Position numbers and translations under genes: made by a program. A DNA stretch of 64,000 nucleotides from an uncultured Lachnospiraceae bacterium. GTDB taxonomy: Bacteria; Bacillota; Clostridia; Lachnospirales; Lachnospiraceae. Below the pieces are notes generated by a model. The model was not told where the DNA came from and did no database searches. It worked only from the letters and a program-made list of their open reading frames with translations. Numbering within the stretch: the first letter of the stretch is position 1; every line of letters starts with the position of its first letter. The stretch spans positions 1 through 64,000 of the forward strand of contig CAMZDG010000015.1 of assembly GCA_947305245.1 (NCBI GenBank). The letters run 5' to 3'. This document shows positions 1 through 9,767 of this stretch, piece after piece.

Positions 1-161
1 GCTTGGTTCGGCCCTGGGGGGCGTCGTTTTTCCGGGTGGGGGCCGCCTGGGGCCCCCAATTATTTACTACGTGCGGTTTTTTTGTTCAGGGATGGGACCC
101 GCGGACCCACCCTGCTGCAGAAATCGCAATCCATGGTCTTTTTAATGTTAGTAAAATTTTA
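1..161. other. GC-rich leader stretch with hairpins, no gene seen
   Basis: The first 130 bases are unusually G/C-rich compared with what follows. Positions 40-57 can fold as a GGGGGCC/GGCCCCC hairpin, and a second run of mixed GGGACCC-type inverted sequence lies near 93-113. A 72-codon open frame runs through it, but it has no ribosome site and a composition unlike a protein. It may be the end of a structured element or an upstream terminator cut by the window edge. Function unknown. Confidence 0.35.
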
Positions 162-190
162 TTTCGTTTTGCGAAAAAAAGTGTTATAAT
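162..190 (+). promoter_or_regulatory. Sigma-A type promoter of the phosphatase gene
   Basis: A perfect TATAAT (185-190) lies 17 bases after a weak -35 (TTTCGT, 162-167) in an A/T-rich stretch. It is followed at 207-213 by the GGAGAGG ribosome site of the gene starting at 225. Confidence 0.5.
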
Positions 191-224
191 ATTATATCTG
201 CGAATTGGAGAGGAAAGTTAGGCA

Positions 225-773
225 ATGTTATACCTGATGAGACACGGCAGGACGGACTGGAATGAGCAGTATCGTCTGCAGGGCGGAACGGACATTCCCC
301 TGAATGAGGAAGGGCGGGAGATGGCCAGGGAAGCCGCGAAAAAATATAAAGACATTCCATTGGACGTGTGCTTTGTCTCTCCGCTGCAAAGGGCGAGGGA
401 GACGGCAGAAATCTTTTTAGAGGGCAGGGACGTGCCCATGATCGTGGACGACCGTCTGCGCGAGATGGGCTTTGGGCCTTCTGAGGGCGTGGATCACATC
501 TTCGAGAAACCGGATTGCCCGGCCTATAAGATGTTCAAGGATCCGGCGAATTACGTCGCGGAGGGCGGCGCGGAGAGCTTTGAGGAGCTCTTTGAACGAA
601 CGGGACAGTTCCTGCGCGAGGTGGCAGAGCCCTTGGTGGCTGAGGGTAAGAACGTACTGATCGTTGGGCACGGTGCCATGAACACGGCGATCATCAACCG
701 TTATCGGAACATACCGCTGGAGCGCTTTTGGGAGACGCTCTGCAAGAACTGCGAGTTGGTGCAGGTTATTTGA
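225..773 (+). CDS. Histidine phosphatase family protein (phosphoglycerate mutase-like)
   Basis: A cytosolic phosphatase of the histidine phosphatase (PGM/CobC-like) superfamily, 182 aa, the usual length. The catalytic RHG triad is at residues 6-8 (LMRHGRTDWN), followed by the typical LQGGTDIPLNEEG loop. The second catalytic histidine sits in VGHGAMNTAI near residue 149. These two histidines and the arginine form the phosphohistidine pocket in this family. Substrate cannot be told from sequence; members act on sugar phosphates, cobalamin intermediates or phosphoglycerate. The start is set by GGAGAGG 11 bases upstream. It heads the ECF region but is separated from it by a hairpin and a gene of unknown function, so a vitamin (CobC-like) role is only a guess. 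Confidence 0.88.
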   Translation: MLYLMRHGRTDWNEQYRLQGGTDIPLNEEGREMAREAAKKYKDIPLDVCFVSPLQRARETAEIFLEGRDVPMIVDDRLREMGFGPSEGVDHIFEKPDCPAYKMFKDPANYVAEGGAESFEELFERTGQFLREVAEPLVAEGKNVLIVGHGAMNTAIINRYRNIPLERFWETLCKNCELVQVI

Positions 774-798
774 TGGCACTTAGGGCATTGTTTTGGAC

Positions 799-818
799 GC
801 TTTTTCACGCGAAAAAGC
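799..818. other. Perfect 8-bp hairpin between genes
   Basis: GCTTTTTC and GAAAAAGC flank a four-base loop. No U-run follows on the plus strand, so it is not a convincing terminator. It may act as an mRNA stability or processing element. Confidence 0.35.
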
Positions 819-836
819 ACATAAAGGCAGGATGAC

Positions 837-1634
837 ATGAGTGAGAAGAAGGAGTATGAATTTCATATTCGGGAAGACGTACAAAAGACATTGGATGAGG
901 GGGAACGCATTTTGCGTGAGCGAGCTGCTGAGCGGGCGGTTCGTGAAAACAAAAAGTATGCCCTGATGCTGTCAGGACAAACCATGCTCATTGTAGCTTT
1001 GGTGGGCGGGCTCGCCGTTTTTCTCATGATCGGCAATGGTATTCATGACATGAAGCTCATGAACGACAGGGCAGCCTTTGTTGACTGGATCCTGGCGGCG
1101 TTGCTAGGCATTGTGGCAATCACTTGGATTGCCAGGTCCATTGTCCTCCAAAAACAGTTTCAAAAGGAACTGGAGGAATGTGCTTCTTCCGATAAGGTGA
1201 AGATTGACGTAGACCGCGGTCCTGAGATCAAAGTAAAGAAGGCGGAGGAGGTTTATGTTCATTACAAGATCGAAACCTTCGAGAGGCTTTCTGATGAGGA
1301 AATGGATCAGGCAGACGAGGAATGGGACGAGTATCTCCTGCAATGCACGGATCGCTTTTACAGGATGAACAAGATGATAGAGCCGCTGGGGCAGGAGCTT
1401 TATCAAGTGTACGTGGAACTACGTTATCAGCAACTTGGGGACATGAACATGTCCCTGCTAAGCGAGTTGGATGACGAAGTATATGATCGGATGAAGGAAC
1501 TTGATCCACAATTCACTATGCCTTCGGCTGCCTTTAAGGATGGTGTAAAAGAGCTTGTTCGTAAGGTCCTTGCGGAGAGATTTCCATATTTTTGCGTGGA
1601 CGAGATATGTGTAGCGGTGCGTAAAATATCTTAG
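837..1634 (+). CDS. Membrane protein of unknown function, two transmembrane helices
   Basis: I do not recognise this 265-aa protein. An acidic/basic N-terminal helix (residues 1-42, many E/R/K) is followed by two hydrophobic segments at about 46-66 and 84-104. A soluble, highly charged C-terminal domain of about 160 residues contains an acidic stretch near 145-165 (EEMDQADEEWDEY). The short loop between the helices suggests a hairpin with both termini on the same side, probably cytosolic. It starts 63 bases after the phosphatase gene on the same strand and ends 87 bases before ecfA1, so co-transcription with either is possible. No enzymatic motif is visible. Confidence 0.7.
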   Translation: MSEKKEYEFHIREDVQKTLDEGERILRERAAERAVRENKKYALMLSGQTMLIVALVGGLAVFLMIGNGIHDMKLMNDRAAFVDWILAALLGIVAITWIARSIVLQKQFQKELEECASSDKVKIDVDRGPEIKVKKAEEVYVHYKIETFERLSDEEMDQADEEWDEYLLQCTDRFYRMNKMIEPLGQELYQVYVELRYQQLGDMNMSLLSELDDEVYDRMKELDPQFTMPSAAFKDGVKELVRKVLAERFPYFCVDEICVAVRKIS

Positions 1635-1721
1635 AGTGCAAGTTTGGAAGGGCCGGGATTCGTAAACAAAACTCGTAATGGATCAAAGCAACCTTGGAAA
1701 AGGTAACATAGGGATGACGGA

Positions 1722-2582
1722 ATGAATATCGTTAAGGCGGATAATGTTGTATATAAATATGAGCGGCACGACGAGGAAGGGAACGTGGAGGGCTATACCA
1801 CCGCGGTGGACCATGTCTCACTGGACGTCAAGGAGGGGACCTTCATTGCCATCCTAGGGCATAACGGCTCGGGAAAGTCGACGCTTGCAAAGCATATCAA
1901 TGCCATTCTCTCGCCCAAGGAGGGGACGGTCTGGGTGGACGGCCTGGACACGGCGCAGGAAGAGAATCTCTGGGAGGTCCGCCAGCGCGCCGGCATGGTC
2001 TTCCAAAACCCCGACAATCAGATCATCGGGCAGGTGGTCGAGGAGGACGTGGGCTTTGGACCTGAGAACATGGGCGTACCCACCAAGGAGATCTGGGAGC
2101 GCGTGGAGGAGAGTCTGAGGGCCGTGGGCATGTATGAATATCGCAAGCATTCGCCCAATAGGCTTTCCGGCGGACAAAAGCAACGCGTCTCCATCGCGGG
2201 CGTCCTGGCCATGCACCCGAAGGTGATCGTGTTGGATGAGCCCACGGCCATGCTCGATCCCAACGGCCGCAGGGAGGTTATTCGCGCGGCGCGGGGACTC
2301 AATCAGGTCGAGGGCGTGACGGTCATTCTGATCACGCATTACATGGAGGAGATCGTTCATGCCGATCAGGTCTTCGTCATGGATCACGGGAAAATAGCCA
2401 TGGAGGGCACGCCCCGCGAGATCTTTTCCCAGGTAGAGAAGTTAAAGGAGCTTCGTCTTGCGGTTCCGCAGGTCACGCTCCTTGCGCATGAACTAAAGCA
2501 AAGCGGCGTTCCGCTGCCGGACGGGATCCTGACCCGTAAAGAGCTCGTGGAGGAATTATCAAAGGTATGTCGATCGAGATAG
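1722..2582 (+). CDS. ecfA1: Energy-coupling factor transporter ATPase EcfA1
   Basis: First of two ATPases that power an ECF transporter for vitamins or transition metals. 286 aa. It shows Walker [10 protein letters not shown] (near residues 47-55), a Q-loop VFQNPDNQI, signature LSGGQKQR, Walker [14 protein letters not shown] and the switch histidine in LITHYMEE. The N-terminal region has the extra residues ([17 protein letters not shown]) often seen in the A1 copy. The C-terminal extension ([18 protein letters not shown]) is typical of EcfA proteins. It overlaps ecfA2 by 16 bases, and ecfT follows: the standard A1-A2-T order. No S component is encoded in the window, so this is a shared (group II) module. 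Confidence 0.95.
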   Translation: MNIVKADNVVYKYERHDEEGNVEGYTTAVDHVSLDVKEGTFIAILGHNGSGKSTLAKHINAILSPKEGTVWVDGLDTAQEENLWEVRQRAGMVFQNPDNQIIGQVVEEDVGFGPENMGVPTKEIWERVEESLRAVGMYEYRKHSPNRLSGGQKQRVSIAGVLAMHPKVIVLDEPTAMLDPNGRREVIRAARGLNQVEGVTVILITHYMEEIVHADQVFVMDHGKIAMEGTPREIFSQVEKLKELRLAVPQVTLLAHELKQSGVPLPDGILTRKELVEELSKVCRSR

Positions 2583-3418
2583 AACACTTAAACTACATAT
2601 ACGGCGATGAGACCGCCATGGCCGTCAAGGCATTGGACGACGTTACCCTGACGATCCCCGACGGGCAATTCCTTGGCATTATCGGGCATACCGGTTCCGG
2701 GAAATCCACCCTCATGCAGCATTTGAACGGCCTTCTGAAGGGCAGTAGCGGCAGGATCCTGTTCGACGGTCAGGACATTTATGAAAAGGGCTATCAGCTG
2801 AAGGACCTGCGCCGTCAGGTCGGCCTGGTGTTCCAGTATCCGGAGCATCAGCTCTTCGAGATCGACGTCTTCTCGGACGTCTGCTTTGGGCCAAAGAATC
2901 TGGGGCTTCCCAAGGAGGAGATCGAGGAGCGGGCAAAGCGCGCCTTAGAGAGCGTCGGCTTGTCCGAGGACTATTATCATCAGTCGCCCTTTGACCTCTC
3001 CGGCGGGCAGAAGCGCCGCGTGGCCATCGCAGGCGTTCTGGCCATGGAGCCGAAGGTACTCATTCTGGATGAGCCCACGGCGGGCCTGGATCCGCAGGGA
3101 CGCGAAGAGATCCTGACCCTGATCAAGAAGCTTCAGACGGAAAGTCACATGACCATTCTTCTGGTGAGCCACAGTATGGAGGACGTGGCAGAGTACGTGG
3201 ACCGCATCCTCGTCATGAACCGTGGCAGGATCTTCTTGGACGGCACGCCCAAGGAAGTCTTTGCACATTATAAAGAGCTGGAGGAGGTGGGCCTTGCCTG
3301 TCCCCAGGTGACCTATGTCATGCACGACTTAAAGGAAGCCGGCTTTACCGTGGACGTGGACGCCACCACCGTCGAGGAAGCCAAGCGCTCCATCCTTCAG
3401 GCGTTATCACTTGCTTAA
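2567..3418 (+). CDS. ecfA2: Energy-coupling factor transporter ATPase EcfA2
   Basis: Second ATPase of the ECF module, 283 aa. It forms a heterodimer with EcfA1 and couples ATP hydrolysis to EcfT in the membrane. Visible motifs are Walker [10 protein letters not shown] (near residues 40-48), [11 protein letters not shown] at the Q-loop (characteristic of EcfA2), signature LSGGQKRR, Walker [14 protein letters not shown] and the switch region LVSHSMED. The start lies inside the last codons of ecfA1, with the ribosome site GGAGG at 2549-2553, implying translational coupling. Ends 18 bases before ecfT. Confidence 0.95.
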   Translation: MSIEIEHLNYIYGDETAMAVKALDDVTLTIPDGQFLGIIGHTGSGKSTLMQHLNGLLKGSSGRILFDGQDIYEKGYQLKDLRRQVGLVFQYPEHQLFEIDVFSDVCFGPKNLGLPKEEIEERAKRALESVGLSEDYYHQSPFDLSGGQKRRVAIAGVLAMEPKVLILDEPTAGLDPQGREEILTLIKKLQTESHMTILLVSHSMEDVAEYVDRILVMNRGRIFLDGTPKEVFAHYKELEEVGLACPQVTYVMHDLKEAGFTVDVDATTVEEAKRSILQALSLA

Positions 3419-3436
3419 TGAATTAAGGATTTTAAC

Positions 3437-4258
3437 ATGATCAGAGACATTACGTTAGGACAATATTATCAGACCGAATCGCTCATTCATCGGCTGGACC
3501 CGCGAGTAAAGCTTGCGGGTACGCTGATCTATGTGATCACGCTGTTTTTTTATAAAAATTTCGTCGGATACGCGCTGGCCATTTTCTTTCTGGCGACCGT
3601 GATCCGGCTTTCCAAGGTGCCGTTCAAATTCATGGTGCGGGGCATGAAATCCATTCTCTTCCTGCTCATGATCACGGTGCTCTTTAATCTCTTTTTAACG
3701 CCGGGAACGCCCGTGTTCACCCTGTGGAAGCTTTCGATCACGAAGGAGGGCACGTCGCTTGCCGTCTCCATGGCGCTTAGGCTTTCGCTCCTGGTGATCG
3801 GATCTTCCCTCATGACCCTTACGACGACGCCCAATAACCTCACGGACGGTATGGAAAAAGGGCTTGGCTTCCTTAAGATCTTCAAGGTTCCGGTCCATGA
3901 GGTTGCCATGATGATGTCCATCGCCCTTCGGTTTATCCCGATCCTTCTCGAGGAGACGGATAAGATCATGAAAGCGCAGATGGCCCGCGGCGCAGACTTT
4001 GAGAGCGGAAAGCTTATCGCCAGGGCAAAGGCGATGGTTCCCCTTCTGGTACCGCTTTTCATCTCCGCGTTCCGACGCGCCAACGACCTGGCCATGGCCA
4101 TGGAGGCGAGGTGCTATCGGGGCGGCGAGGGCAGGACCAAGATGAAGCCTCTGAAGTACCGCGGGAGAGATTATATAGCGTATCTGATCTTATTTCTGTT
4201 TATGTTCGGCAGTATCTGGCTGGGAAGGCTTACGCTTCCCATGCTGATGGTGGGATAA
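3437..4258 (+). CDS. ecfT: Energy-coupling factor transporter transmembrane protein EcfT
   Basis: Membrane scaffold that links the EcfA1/A2 ATPases to interchangeable substrate-binding S subunits. 273 aa, with the family N-terminus (LGQYYQTESLIHRLDPRVKL) and about five hydrophobic segments. Both coupling-helix Ala-Arg-Gly-type motifs are present: MARGADFE near residues 181-188 and EARCYRGGEGR near 224-234. They insert into grooves of the ATPases in solved ECF structures. Last gene of the ecfA1-ecfA2-ecfT unit; the following lipoprotein gene starts 30 bases downstream and may be read through. Confidence 0.94.
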   Translation: MIRDITLGQYYQTESLIHRLDPRVKLAGTLIYVITLFFYKNFVGYALAIFFLATVIRLSKVPFKFMVRGMKSILFLLMITVLFNLFLTPGTPVFTLWKLSITKEGTSLAVSMALRLSLLVIGSSLMTLTTTPNNLTDGMEKGLGFLKIFKVPVHEVAMMMSIALRFIPILLEETDKIMKAQMARGADFESGKLIARAKAMVPLLVPLFISAFRRANDLAMAMEARCYRGGEGRTKMKPLKYRGRDYIAYLILFLFMFGSIWLGRLTLPMLMVG

Positions 4259-4288
4259 AGATTGCTTGAAAAAGAAAGGACAAAAGAA

Positions 4289-6112
4289 ATGAAAAAGAAA
4301 CTGGGAAGAAAATGGATCAGTCTTGCGTGCGCGTTGCTTTTGCTTATATGCATGACGGGGTGCTCCGTCAATCCGACTTCGGGCAAGGCGGAAGAGGAGT
4401 CTTCTTCGGTGGAGACGAGCTCCGCACAGGAATCGTCCACGGCTTTGGAAGAAAGCAAGACGGGAGACACGGAAAGCGCTTCGCAGGAGGCTTCCACGGA
4501 GCCATCCGAGGAGAAGGTGGAAGAACAGGTCCAGAAGAATGGCGCAGTGGTTATTTTGTTTACCAGCGACATTCACTGCGGCATTGATGAGGGCTTCGGA
4601 CTGGCAGGCCTGGCACAGATCCGTGCAAACTATGAGGCCCAGGGTTATGAGACCATCCTCGTGGACAACGGCGACGCCATCCAGGGCGAGACCATCGGCA
4701 CTTTGACGAAGGGTGAAGCGATCATTGACTTGATGAATGAACTGAAATATGACGTGGCAACCCCTGGAAATCATGAGTTCGATTATGGAATGGATCGGTT
4801 CCTTGAGCTGGCGCAAAGAGCGAATTTCCCTTATGTTTCCTGTAATTTCAACAAGGAGGGGGAGCTGGTCTTTGCTCCCTATGTGATCCTTGAGGCGGCA
4901 GAAAAGAAGATTGCCTTCGTCGGCATCACGACGCCGAAGACGATCACGACCTCCACGCCCGCCTATTTCCAAAATGAGCAGGGAGAATTCATCTATGGAT
5001 TCTTCCAGGATGAGACTGGCGAGAAGCTTTATCAGGCCGTACAGAAGGCAGTGGACGATGCCAGGGCGGAAGGCGCGGAGTATGTCTATGCGATGGCACA
5101 TCTGGGAAATGAGTCGGAGAGCATTCCCTGGACCTATGCGGACGTCATCAGTCATACCAGCGGGATCGACGTCTTCCTGGACGGACACAGCCATGACACC
5201 GACATTGTCACCATGAAGAATAAGGATGGAAGAGATGTCACCCGCGCGGCCGTGGGAACAAAGCTTGGCAACATCGGTTACAGCTTCATCACGGCGGACG
5301 GACGGATCAGCGGCACGGGCTCCTGGAGCTGGCTGAACAAGGATACGTCGGCCGTGGTGTTCGGATTCCATAATGAGATCGGCGACAAGGTACAGGAGAC
5401 GCTGAAGGAGTATGACGCGCTCCTGGATAAGATCGTGGCCTTCACGCAGGTGACGATGACAATCTATGATCCGGAGGCCGTGGATGAGAATGACAATCCC
5501 ATCCGTATTGTCCGCCGCATGGAGACGAACCTCGGCGACCTTTGTACGGATGCGATCCTGAGCGCAACCCAGGCGGACGTTGCGATCATCAACAGCGGCG
5601 GCATTCGTAAGAACCTCGCGCAGGGCGGCATTACCTATGGGGCGATCCTTGGGGTGTTCCCGTATGGCAATATGATCAGCATGATCGAGGTGACGGGGCA
5701 GCAGCTTCTGGACGCACTGGAGTGGGGCGCGCGCAACACGCCGGGCGAAAACGGCGGCTTCCTGCAGGTGGCCGGTATGAGCTACGAGATTAACACCGCC
5801 GTAACGAGCGGATGCAAGATGGATGAAAACGGCATGTTCGCCGGCATCGAGGGCAAGCGCAGGGTGCAGAACGTCAAGGTTGGCGGGGAAGCCCTCGATC
5901 CCAAGAAGAAATATCGTCTGGCGAGCATCAACTATCTCCTAAAGGAGCACGGCGACGGCTTCACCATGTTTGACGGATCGGAACTGTTACAGGATCGCTT
6001 TAAGATTGACAATCAGCTGCTGATCGAATATATCACGGACGTGCTCGGCGGCGTGATCGGCGAGGAGTACGCGGATCCTTATGGACAGGGAAGGATCACG
6101 ATCCTGGAGTAG
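4289..6112 (+). CDS. Lipoprotein bifunctional 5'-nucleotidase / 2',3'-cyclic phosphodiesterase family (UshA-like)
   Basis: An extracytoplasmic, membrane-anchored metallophosphoesterase that probably salvages nucleotides. The start is ATG 4289, preceded by GAAAGGA. An upstream in-frame TTG (4262) would bury the signal peptide. From 4289 it is 607 aa with signal MKKKLGRKWISLACALLLL and lipobox MTGC. A Ser/Glu-rich linker follows (about residues 35-80). The N-terminal catalytic domain shows SDIHCG, NGDAIQGE, GNHEFDYG, MAHLGNE and GHSHD, the two-metal ligand set. The C-terminal substrate domain (5_nucleotid_C type) shows RRMETNLGDLCTDA and INSGGIR. No LPXTG, consistent with lipid anchoring. Confidence 0.9.
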   Translation: MKKKLGRKWISLACALLLLICMTGCSVNPTSGKAEEESSSVETSSAQESSTALEESKTGDTESASQEASTEPSEEKVEEQVQKNGAVVILFTSDIHCGIDEGFGLAGLAQIRANYEAQGYETILVDNGDAIQGETIGTLTKGEAIIDLMNELKYDVATPGNHEFDYGMDRFLELAQRANFPYVSCNFNKEGELVFAPYVILEAAEKKIAFVGITTPKTITTSTPAYFQNEQGEFIYGFFQDETGEKLYQAVQKAVDDARAEGAEYVYAMAHLGNESESIPWTYADVISHTSGIDVFLDGHSHDTDIVTMKNKDGRDVTRAAVGTKLGNIGYSFITADGRISGTGSWSWLNKDTSAVVFGFHNEIGDKVQETLKEYDALLDKIVAFTQVTMTIYDPEAVDENDNPIRIVRRMETNLGDLCTDAILSATQADVAIINSGGIRKNLAQGGITYGAILGVFPYGNMISMIEVTGQQLLDALEWGARNTPGENGGFLQVAGMSYEINTAVTSGCKMDENGMFAGIEGKRRVQNVKVGGEALDPKKKYRLASINYLLKEHGDGFTMFDGSELLQDRFKIDNQLLIEYITDVLGGVIGEEYADPYGQGRITILE

Positions 6113-6168
6113 GCGCTTTGGGGGCGAAGACGAGCAGGCGATCGCAGTAATTGAGGGGATGATACCAC

Positions 6169-7296
6169 ATGATAATCTTACACGTGGCAGACGTGCATTT
6201 GGATTCTAAACTGAATAGGCACTTAGATGACAGACGGGCGAAGGAACGTCGGGATGAACTCCTTGTCACCTTCCGGGAGATGGTGGAATACGCAGGGAGG
6301 CAGGGGGCGGAGGCCATCCTGATCGCAGGGGACCTGTTCGACGTTGCCAAGATCTCGGCGATGGCCAGAAATACCGTTTTGGGCGCCATTTTAGAGCATC
6401 CCGGGATCATGTTCTATTACCTTCGAGGAAACCATGACGCGGACGCGTTCCTGCAGGAAGTAAAGGAACGCCGCGGGGAGATCCCGGAGAACCTTCGGCT
6501 CTTTTCCGAGGAGTGGACCTCCTATGAGCAGACGGGCGCGGACGGCAGCTCCGTCGTGATCACGGGGGCGGAGATGAATTCGGAAAATCGGGGGAAGCTT
6601 GCGGCCTCCCTTGCGCTGGATCAAAAGTGCGTAAATCTCGTGATGCTCCACGGACAGGAGGTGGAGACCGCGGGAAAGATGGACGCAGAGGTCATTCCCC
6701 TGCGGGAATATAAGAATCGCGGGATCGATTATCTCGCGCTGGGGCACGTGCATGCGCCGAAGCTGGAAAGACTCGACGCAAGGGGCGTCTACGCCTATGC
6801 GGGATGCCTGGAAGGACGCGGGTTTGACGAATGCGGGCCGCGGGGCTTCTATCTTTTGACAATTTCCGAAGGAAAGGTCGACGCAAAGTTTGTTCCCTTC
6901 GCGAAGCGCCTGATGCGAGAGCTCCCAGTGGACGCGTCGGACCTTACGGATTCCAACGACGCACTCCTTCGGATCCGGAAGGAGGCAAGGGCGCAGGGAA
7001 TTTCCGAAAAGGACCTTGTGAAGGTGCTCCTGACCGGAGAGATCAGCATGGATGCGACCTTTGACGAGGGGTATCTTACCAAGGCTTTGGAAGCGGACTT
7101 TTATTTCGTGAAGGTGGCTAACCGGACCGTGCCTAAGGTGGATTATGAACGGTTTGCCGTGGACGCCTCCCTGAAGGGAGAGTACGTAAGGCGGGTCAAG
7201 GCGGCCGTGCAGGCCGGGGAGCTCTCCGGGGACGAGGCTGCGGAAATGATCCGCCTTGGCATCAGACTGCTTGCGGGGGAGGAGAAGCTTTCATGA
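6169..7296 (+). CDS. Metallophosphoesterase DNA exonuclease, SbcD/YhaO-like
   Basis: The nuclease partner of an SbcC/Rad50-type ATPase, probably in DNA end processing or repair. 375 aa. Calcineurin-like metal motifs run in order: DVHLDS (near residue 9), GDLFDV (near 48), RGNHD (near 86), MLHGQE and GHVHAPK. It is shaped like YhaO/SbcD, with a roughly 100-residue C-terminal cap. Its stop overlaps the start of the next gene by four bases (ATGA), so the two are translationally coupled. Confidence 0.88.
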   Translation: MIILHVADVHLDSKLNRHLDDRRAKERRDELLVTFREMVEYAGRQGAEAILIAGDLFDVAKISAMARNTVLGAILEHPGIMFYYLRGNHDADAFLQEVKERRGEIPENLRLFSEEWTSYEQTGADGSSVVITGAEMNSENRGKLAASLALDQKCVNLVMLHGQEVETAGKMDAEVIPLREYKNRGIDYLALGHVHAPKLERLDARGVYAYAGCLEGRGFDECGPRGFYLLTISEGKVDAKFVPFAKRLMRELPVDASDLTDSNDALLRIRKEARAQGISEKDLVKVLLTGEISMDATFDEGYLTKALEADFYFVKVANRTVPKVDYERFAVDASLKGEYVRRVKAAVQAGELSGDEAAEMIRLGIRLLAGEEKLS

Positions 7297-9767
7297 GATT
7301 ACTTCGATTGCACGTAGAAAACTTCGGCATTATCTCGCAGCTCGATCTGGATTTTCAGGAAGGCGTCAATGAGGTGCTGAAAGAGAACGGCTGGGGGAAA
7401 TCGACGCTGGCAGCCTTCCTTCGGACGATGTTTTATGGACTTGAGGGTGAGAGAAAAAAGGGACTTTCCGAGAATGACAGGATGAAGTATAAGCCCTGGA
7501 ATCAAGGGAGCTTTGGAGGGACCATCGAGTTCGAGGCGGAGGGAAAAAGGTACCTTGTCACGAGGGATTTCGGCCGTAAGGACAAGGAAGGGACCTTCCG
7601 ACTCCAAGATGCGGTGACGCTTCTTGACAGCAAGGATTATTCAGAGCGCCTCGGCGAGGAGCTCTTTGGGATCGACCGGGAGTCCTTTGAACGGACGAGC
7701 TTTATCGACGGCGGATCCCTGCATTATCACGGGATCAACAGTGCCATTGGTTCCAAGGTGGGTTCCGTTTCTCAGTCGGATGACCTGAGTAATTATGATA
7801 CCGCCATGGAGCAGATGAAAAATTATCTGAACGCGAACTCGCCGAAGAAAAAGCTAGGCGCATTATATAAGCTTGAGGATGAGATCCGGCTTTTGGAGCA
7901 TGAACTCGCGGCAAAGGCTCCCCTGATGGCGAGAGTGGAGACGATCAAGAAGCAGCGCGAGACGGAAAATGAAAAGCTGGTGAAAGACAAGGCGGAGCGG
8001 GGCGCGCTGCAGGAGGAACTGAACGGACTTTCTGAAAAGCAGGCCAGGGCCATGAACCAAAAGCGCCTTGGGGAATTTAAGGAGGCCGCGGCGCAAAGAC
8101 TTTCGGCCGTGAAGGCCAGGGAGGAGAGCTTTGGCGGACGGATCCCTTCCAGGGAGGAAGTGACGTTCCTTGGGGAGAAGACGGAGGCGGCAAAGAGGGC
8201 CAGGATCCAACTGGAGAGCCGGAGCGTTCGGACGGAGAATGAGAGGCTGGAGCGCCTTAAGAGATATTTTCGCCTTGGCGTGCCCGCTGAGCGTGAGATC
8301 ACGGAGCAGATCGAGAACTGTAACGCCCTGCAGGACGGGATCCAGAAACGAAATCACTTAGAGGAGCAGGCAGAAAAGGAAAAACGGCAGCTGGAGGAGT
8401 ATCGGCTGGAGCTGCAAAGGCTGGAAGCCCAGGCGGGACTGGCTGCGGCGCAGCGGCGCGCGCGGCGGGGTAAGATGATCGCCATCGGATGCGGCCTTCT
8501 TGGAGCCGGCGCCGTATTAGGGATTTTGACCATTTTGCTTCACTGGAGCGCACTGCTATGGATCCCTGCCGCGCTACTGATGGCCGCAGGATGCATTCTG
8601 GCACTGACACCTTGGATCCGATCCGGAGCACGTGAGGACGTTCCCGCCGGAGAGACGGAGCTGATCCGGCGTCAGTCCGAGGCGGAGAAGGGAAAGATCG
8701 AGGAGCTGAAGCAGGAGCTGCAGGCACTGGAGCAGGACCTGAAGGGAAAGGAAGAAGCTGTTCGAAGCTTCCTCGAGGCGCGGGAGATCCCCTATTCCAG
8801 GACGGACGCCGAGAGCATCTTATATGAACTGAAGGGCAGGCGCGCGGAGTATCAGGCGCTTCTTTCGGAGGAAGAAGAGAAGGCCCTCTCCATAAAGAAG
8901 CTGGCGGAGGAAGGACAAAGGACGCTGGAGGACGTAAGAGAGGTCCTTGAGAAGATGGAGCTTCCCTTTTCCCCGTCCGATCATGAAACGATCGAGAACT
9001 GGATCCGCGAGACCATGCAGAACCTGAGCGTTTATGAAAAGGAAAAGCGGGAGGAGAGGGATGCAAGGGAAGCCTTGGAGACATTCCTTTCGGCGCATCC
9101 TGAGGTGACAAAAGAGGCGAATGAGGAGTTTTCCGAGGAAGAGGTCGAATCGCGCCGAAAGGTGCTCACGGAGCGGATCGGAGAGCTGTCCAACGAGGAA
9201 TCGCATTCGCATGAGATCTTAAGTGCTTATCAAAGGGATCTGGAGACCGCCTACGACAATCTGGAGGAGCTTGACGAGAAGGAAGAAAAGCTTCTTTCGC
9301 TGAAGGAGCAAAGGGATGCAGATCTTGGGAAGTATCAGCTGGTGGAGAAGACGCAGGAATGGCTTCGGACGGCGAAGGAGCAATTCATCGCAAGGTTCAT
9401 GCAGCCCATCAAGACGGCCTTCGACGGATATTATGAGATCATGACACAGGGCCGGGGAAGCGGAAGTGAATTCCAGATCGACGCCAACATGAACATTTCC
9501 CGCAAGGAAGAGGGCGTGTTCCACGACGTGGAGACCCAGAGCGACGGGTACGGCGACGTGATCGGGCTATGCATCCGCATGGCGCTGCTCGACGTGATGT
9601 ATGAGAAGGAAAAGCCCTTGGTGATCATGGATGATCCCTTTACGAATCTGGACGAGGAGCACCTGAAGGGCGCGAAGGAATTCTTGAAGATCGTCTCGCA
9701 GCGCTATCAGATCCTATACATGACCTGCCATCAAGATCGAATGTACGAAAAAACGACCGCGCATTAG
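7293..9767 (+). CDS. AAA ATPase with coiled coils, SbcC/YhaN-like
   Basis: Probable ATPase partner of the preceding SbcD-like nuclease. 824 aa, shorter than classical SbcC. The N-terminal nucleotide domain carries FGIISQLDLDF and an unusual P-loop, KENGWGKST, with Trp before GKST. Long charged coiled coils cover about 170-390 and 455-690. Between them is a hydrophobic hairpin (about 392-440, two membrane-length segments), as in YhaN-type proteins and unlike the zinc-hook apex of SbcC. The C-terminal half-site has Walker B VIMDDPFTNLDEEH and switch MTCHQD. The gene ends inside a bidirectional terminator stem. Confidence 0.87.
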   Translation: MRLLRLHVENFGIISQLDLDFQEGVNEVLKENGWGKSTLAAFLRTMFYGLEGERKKGLSENDRMKYKPWNQGSFGGTIEFEAEGKRYLVTRDFGRKDKEGTFRLQDAVTLLDSKDYSERLGEELFGIDRESFERTSFIDGGSLHYHGINSAIGSKVGSVSQSDDLSNYDTAMEQMKNYLNANSPKKKLGALYKLEDEIRLLEHELAAKAPLMARVETIKKQRETENEKLVKDKAERGALQEELNGLSEKQARAMNQKRLGEFKEAAAQRLSAVKAREESFGGRIPSREEVTFLGEKTEAAKRARIQLESRSVRTENERLERLKRYFRLGVPAEREITEQIENCNALQDGIQKRNHLEEQAEKEKRQLEEYRLELQRLEAQAGLAAAQRRARRGKMIAIGCGLLGAGAVLGILTILLHWSALLWIPAALLMAAGCILALTPWIRSGAREDVPAGETELIRRQSEAEKGKIEELKQELQALEQDLKGKEEAVRSFLEAREIPYSRTDAESILYELKGRRAEYQALLSEEEEKALSIKKLAEEGQRTLEDVREVLEKMELPFSPSDHETIENWIRETMQNLSVYEKEKREERDAREALETFLSAHPEVTKEANEEFSEEEVESRRKVLTERIGELSNEESHSHEILSAYQRDLETAYDNLEELDEKEEKLLSLKEQRDADLGKYQLVEKTQEWLRTAKEQFIARFMQPIKTAFDGYYEIMTQGRGSGSEFQIDANMNISRKEEGVFHDVETQSDGYGDVIGLCIRMALLDVMYEKEKPLVIMDDPFTNLDEEHLKGAKEFLKIVSQRYQILYMTCHQDRMYEKTTAH

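Noticed and set aside
3-221. 72-codon open frame at the left edge
   Set aside because: No ribosome site, composition unlike a protein, and it overlaps the promoter of the real gene at 225.
1635-1721. Leader upstream of ecfA1 considered as a riboswitch
   Set aside because: Only 87 bases with no recognisable aptamer core or terminator hairpin.
4190-5371. 393-codon open frame on the minus strand
   Set aside because: Antisense shadow of the 5'-nucleotidase gene, which has clear motifs and a signal peptide; no ribosome site.
8299-9111. 270-codon minus-strand open frame
   Set aside because: Shadow of the SbcC-like coiled-coil region; Pro/Ser/Arg-rich with no start signal.
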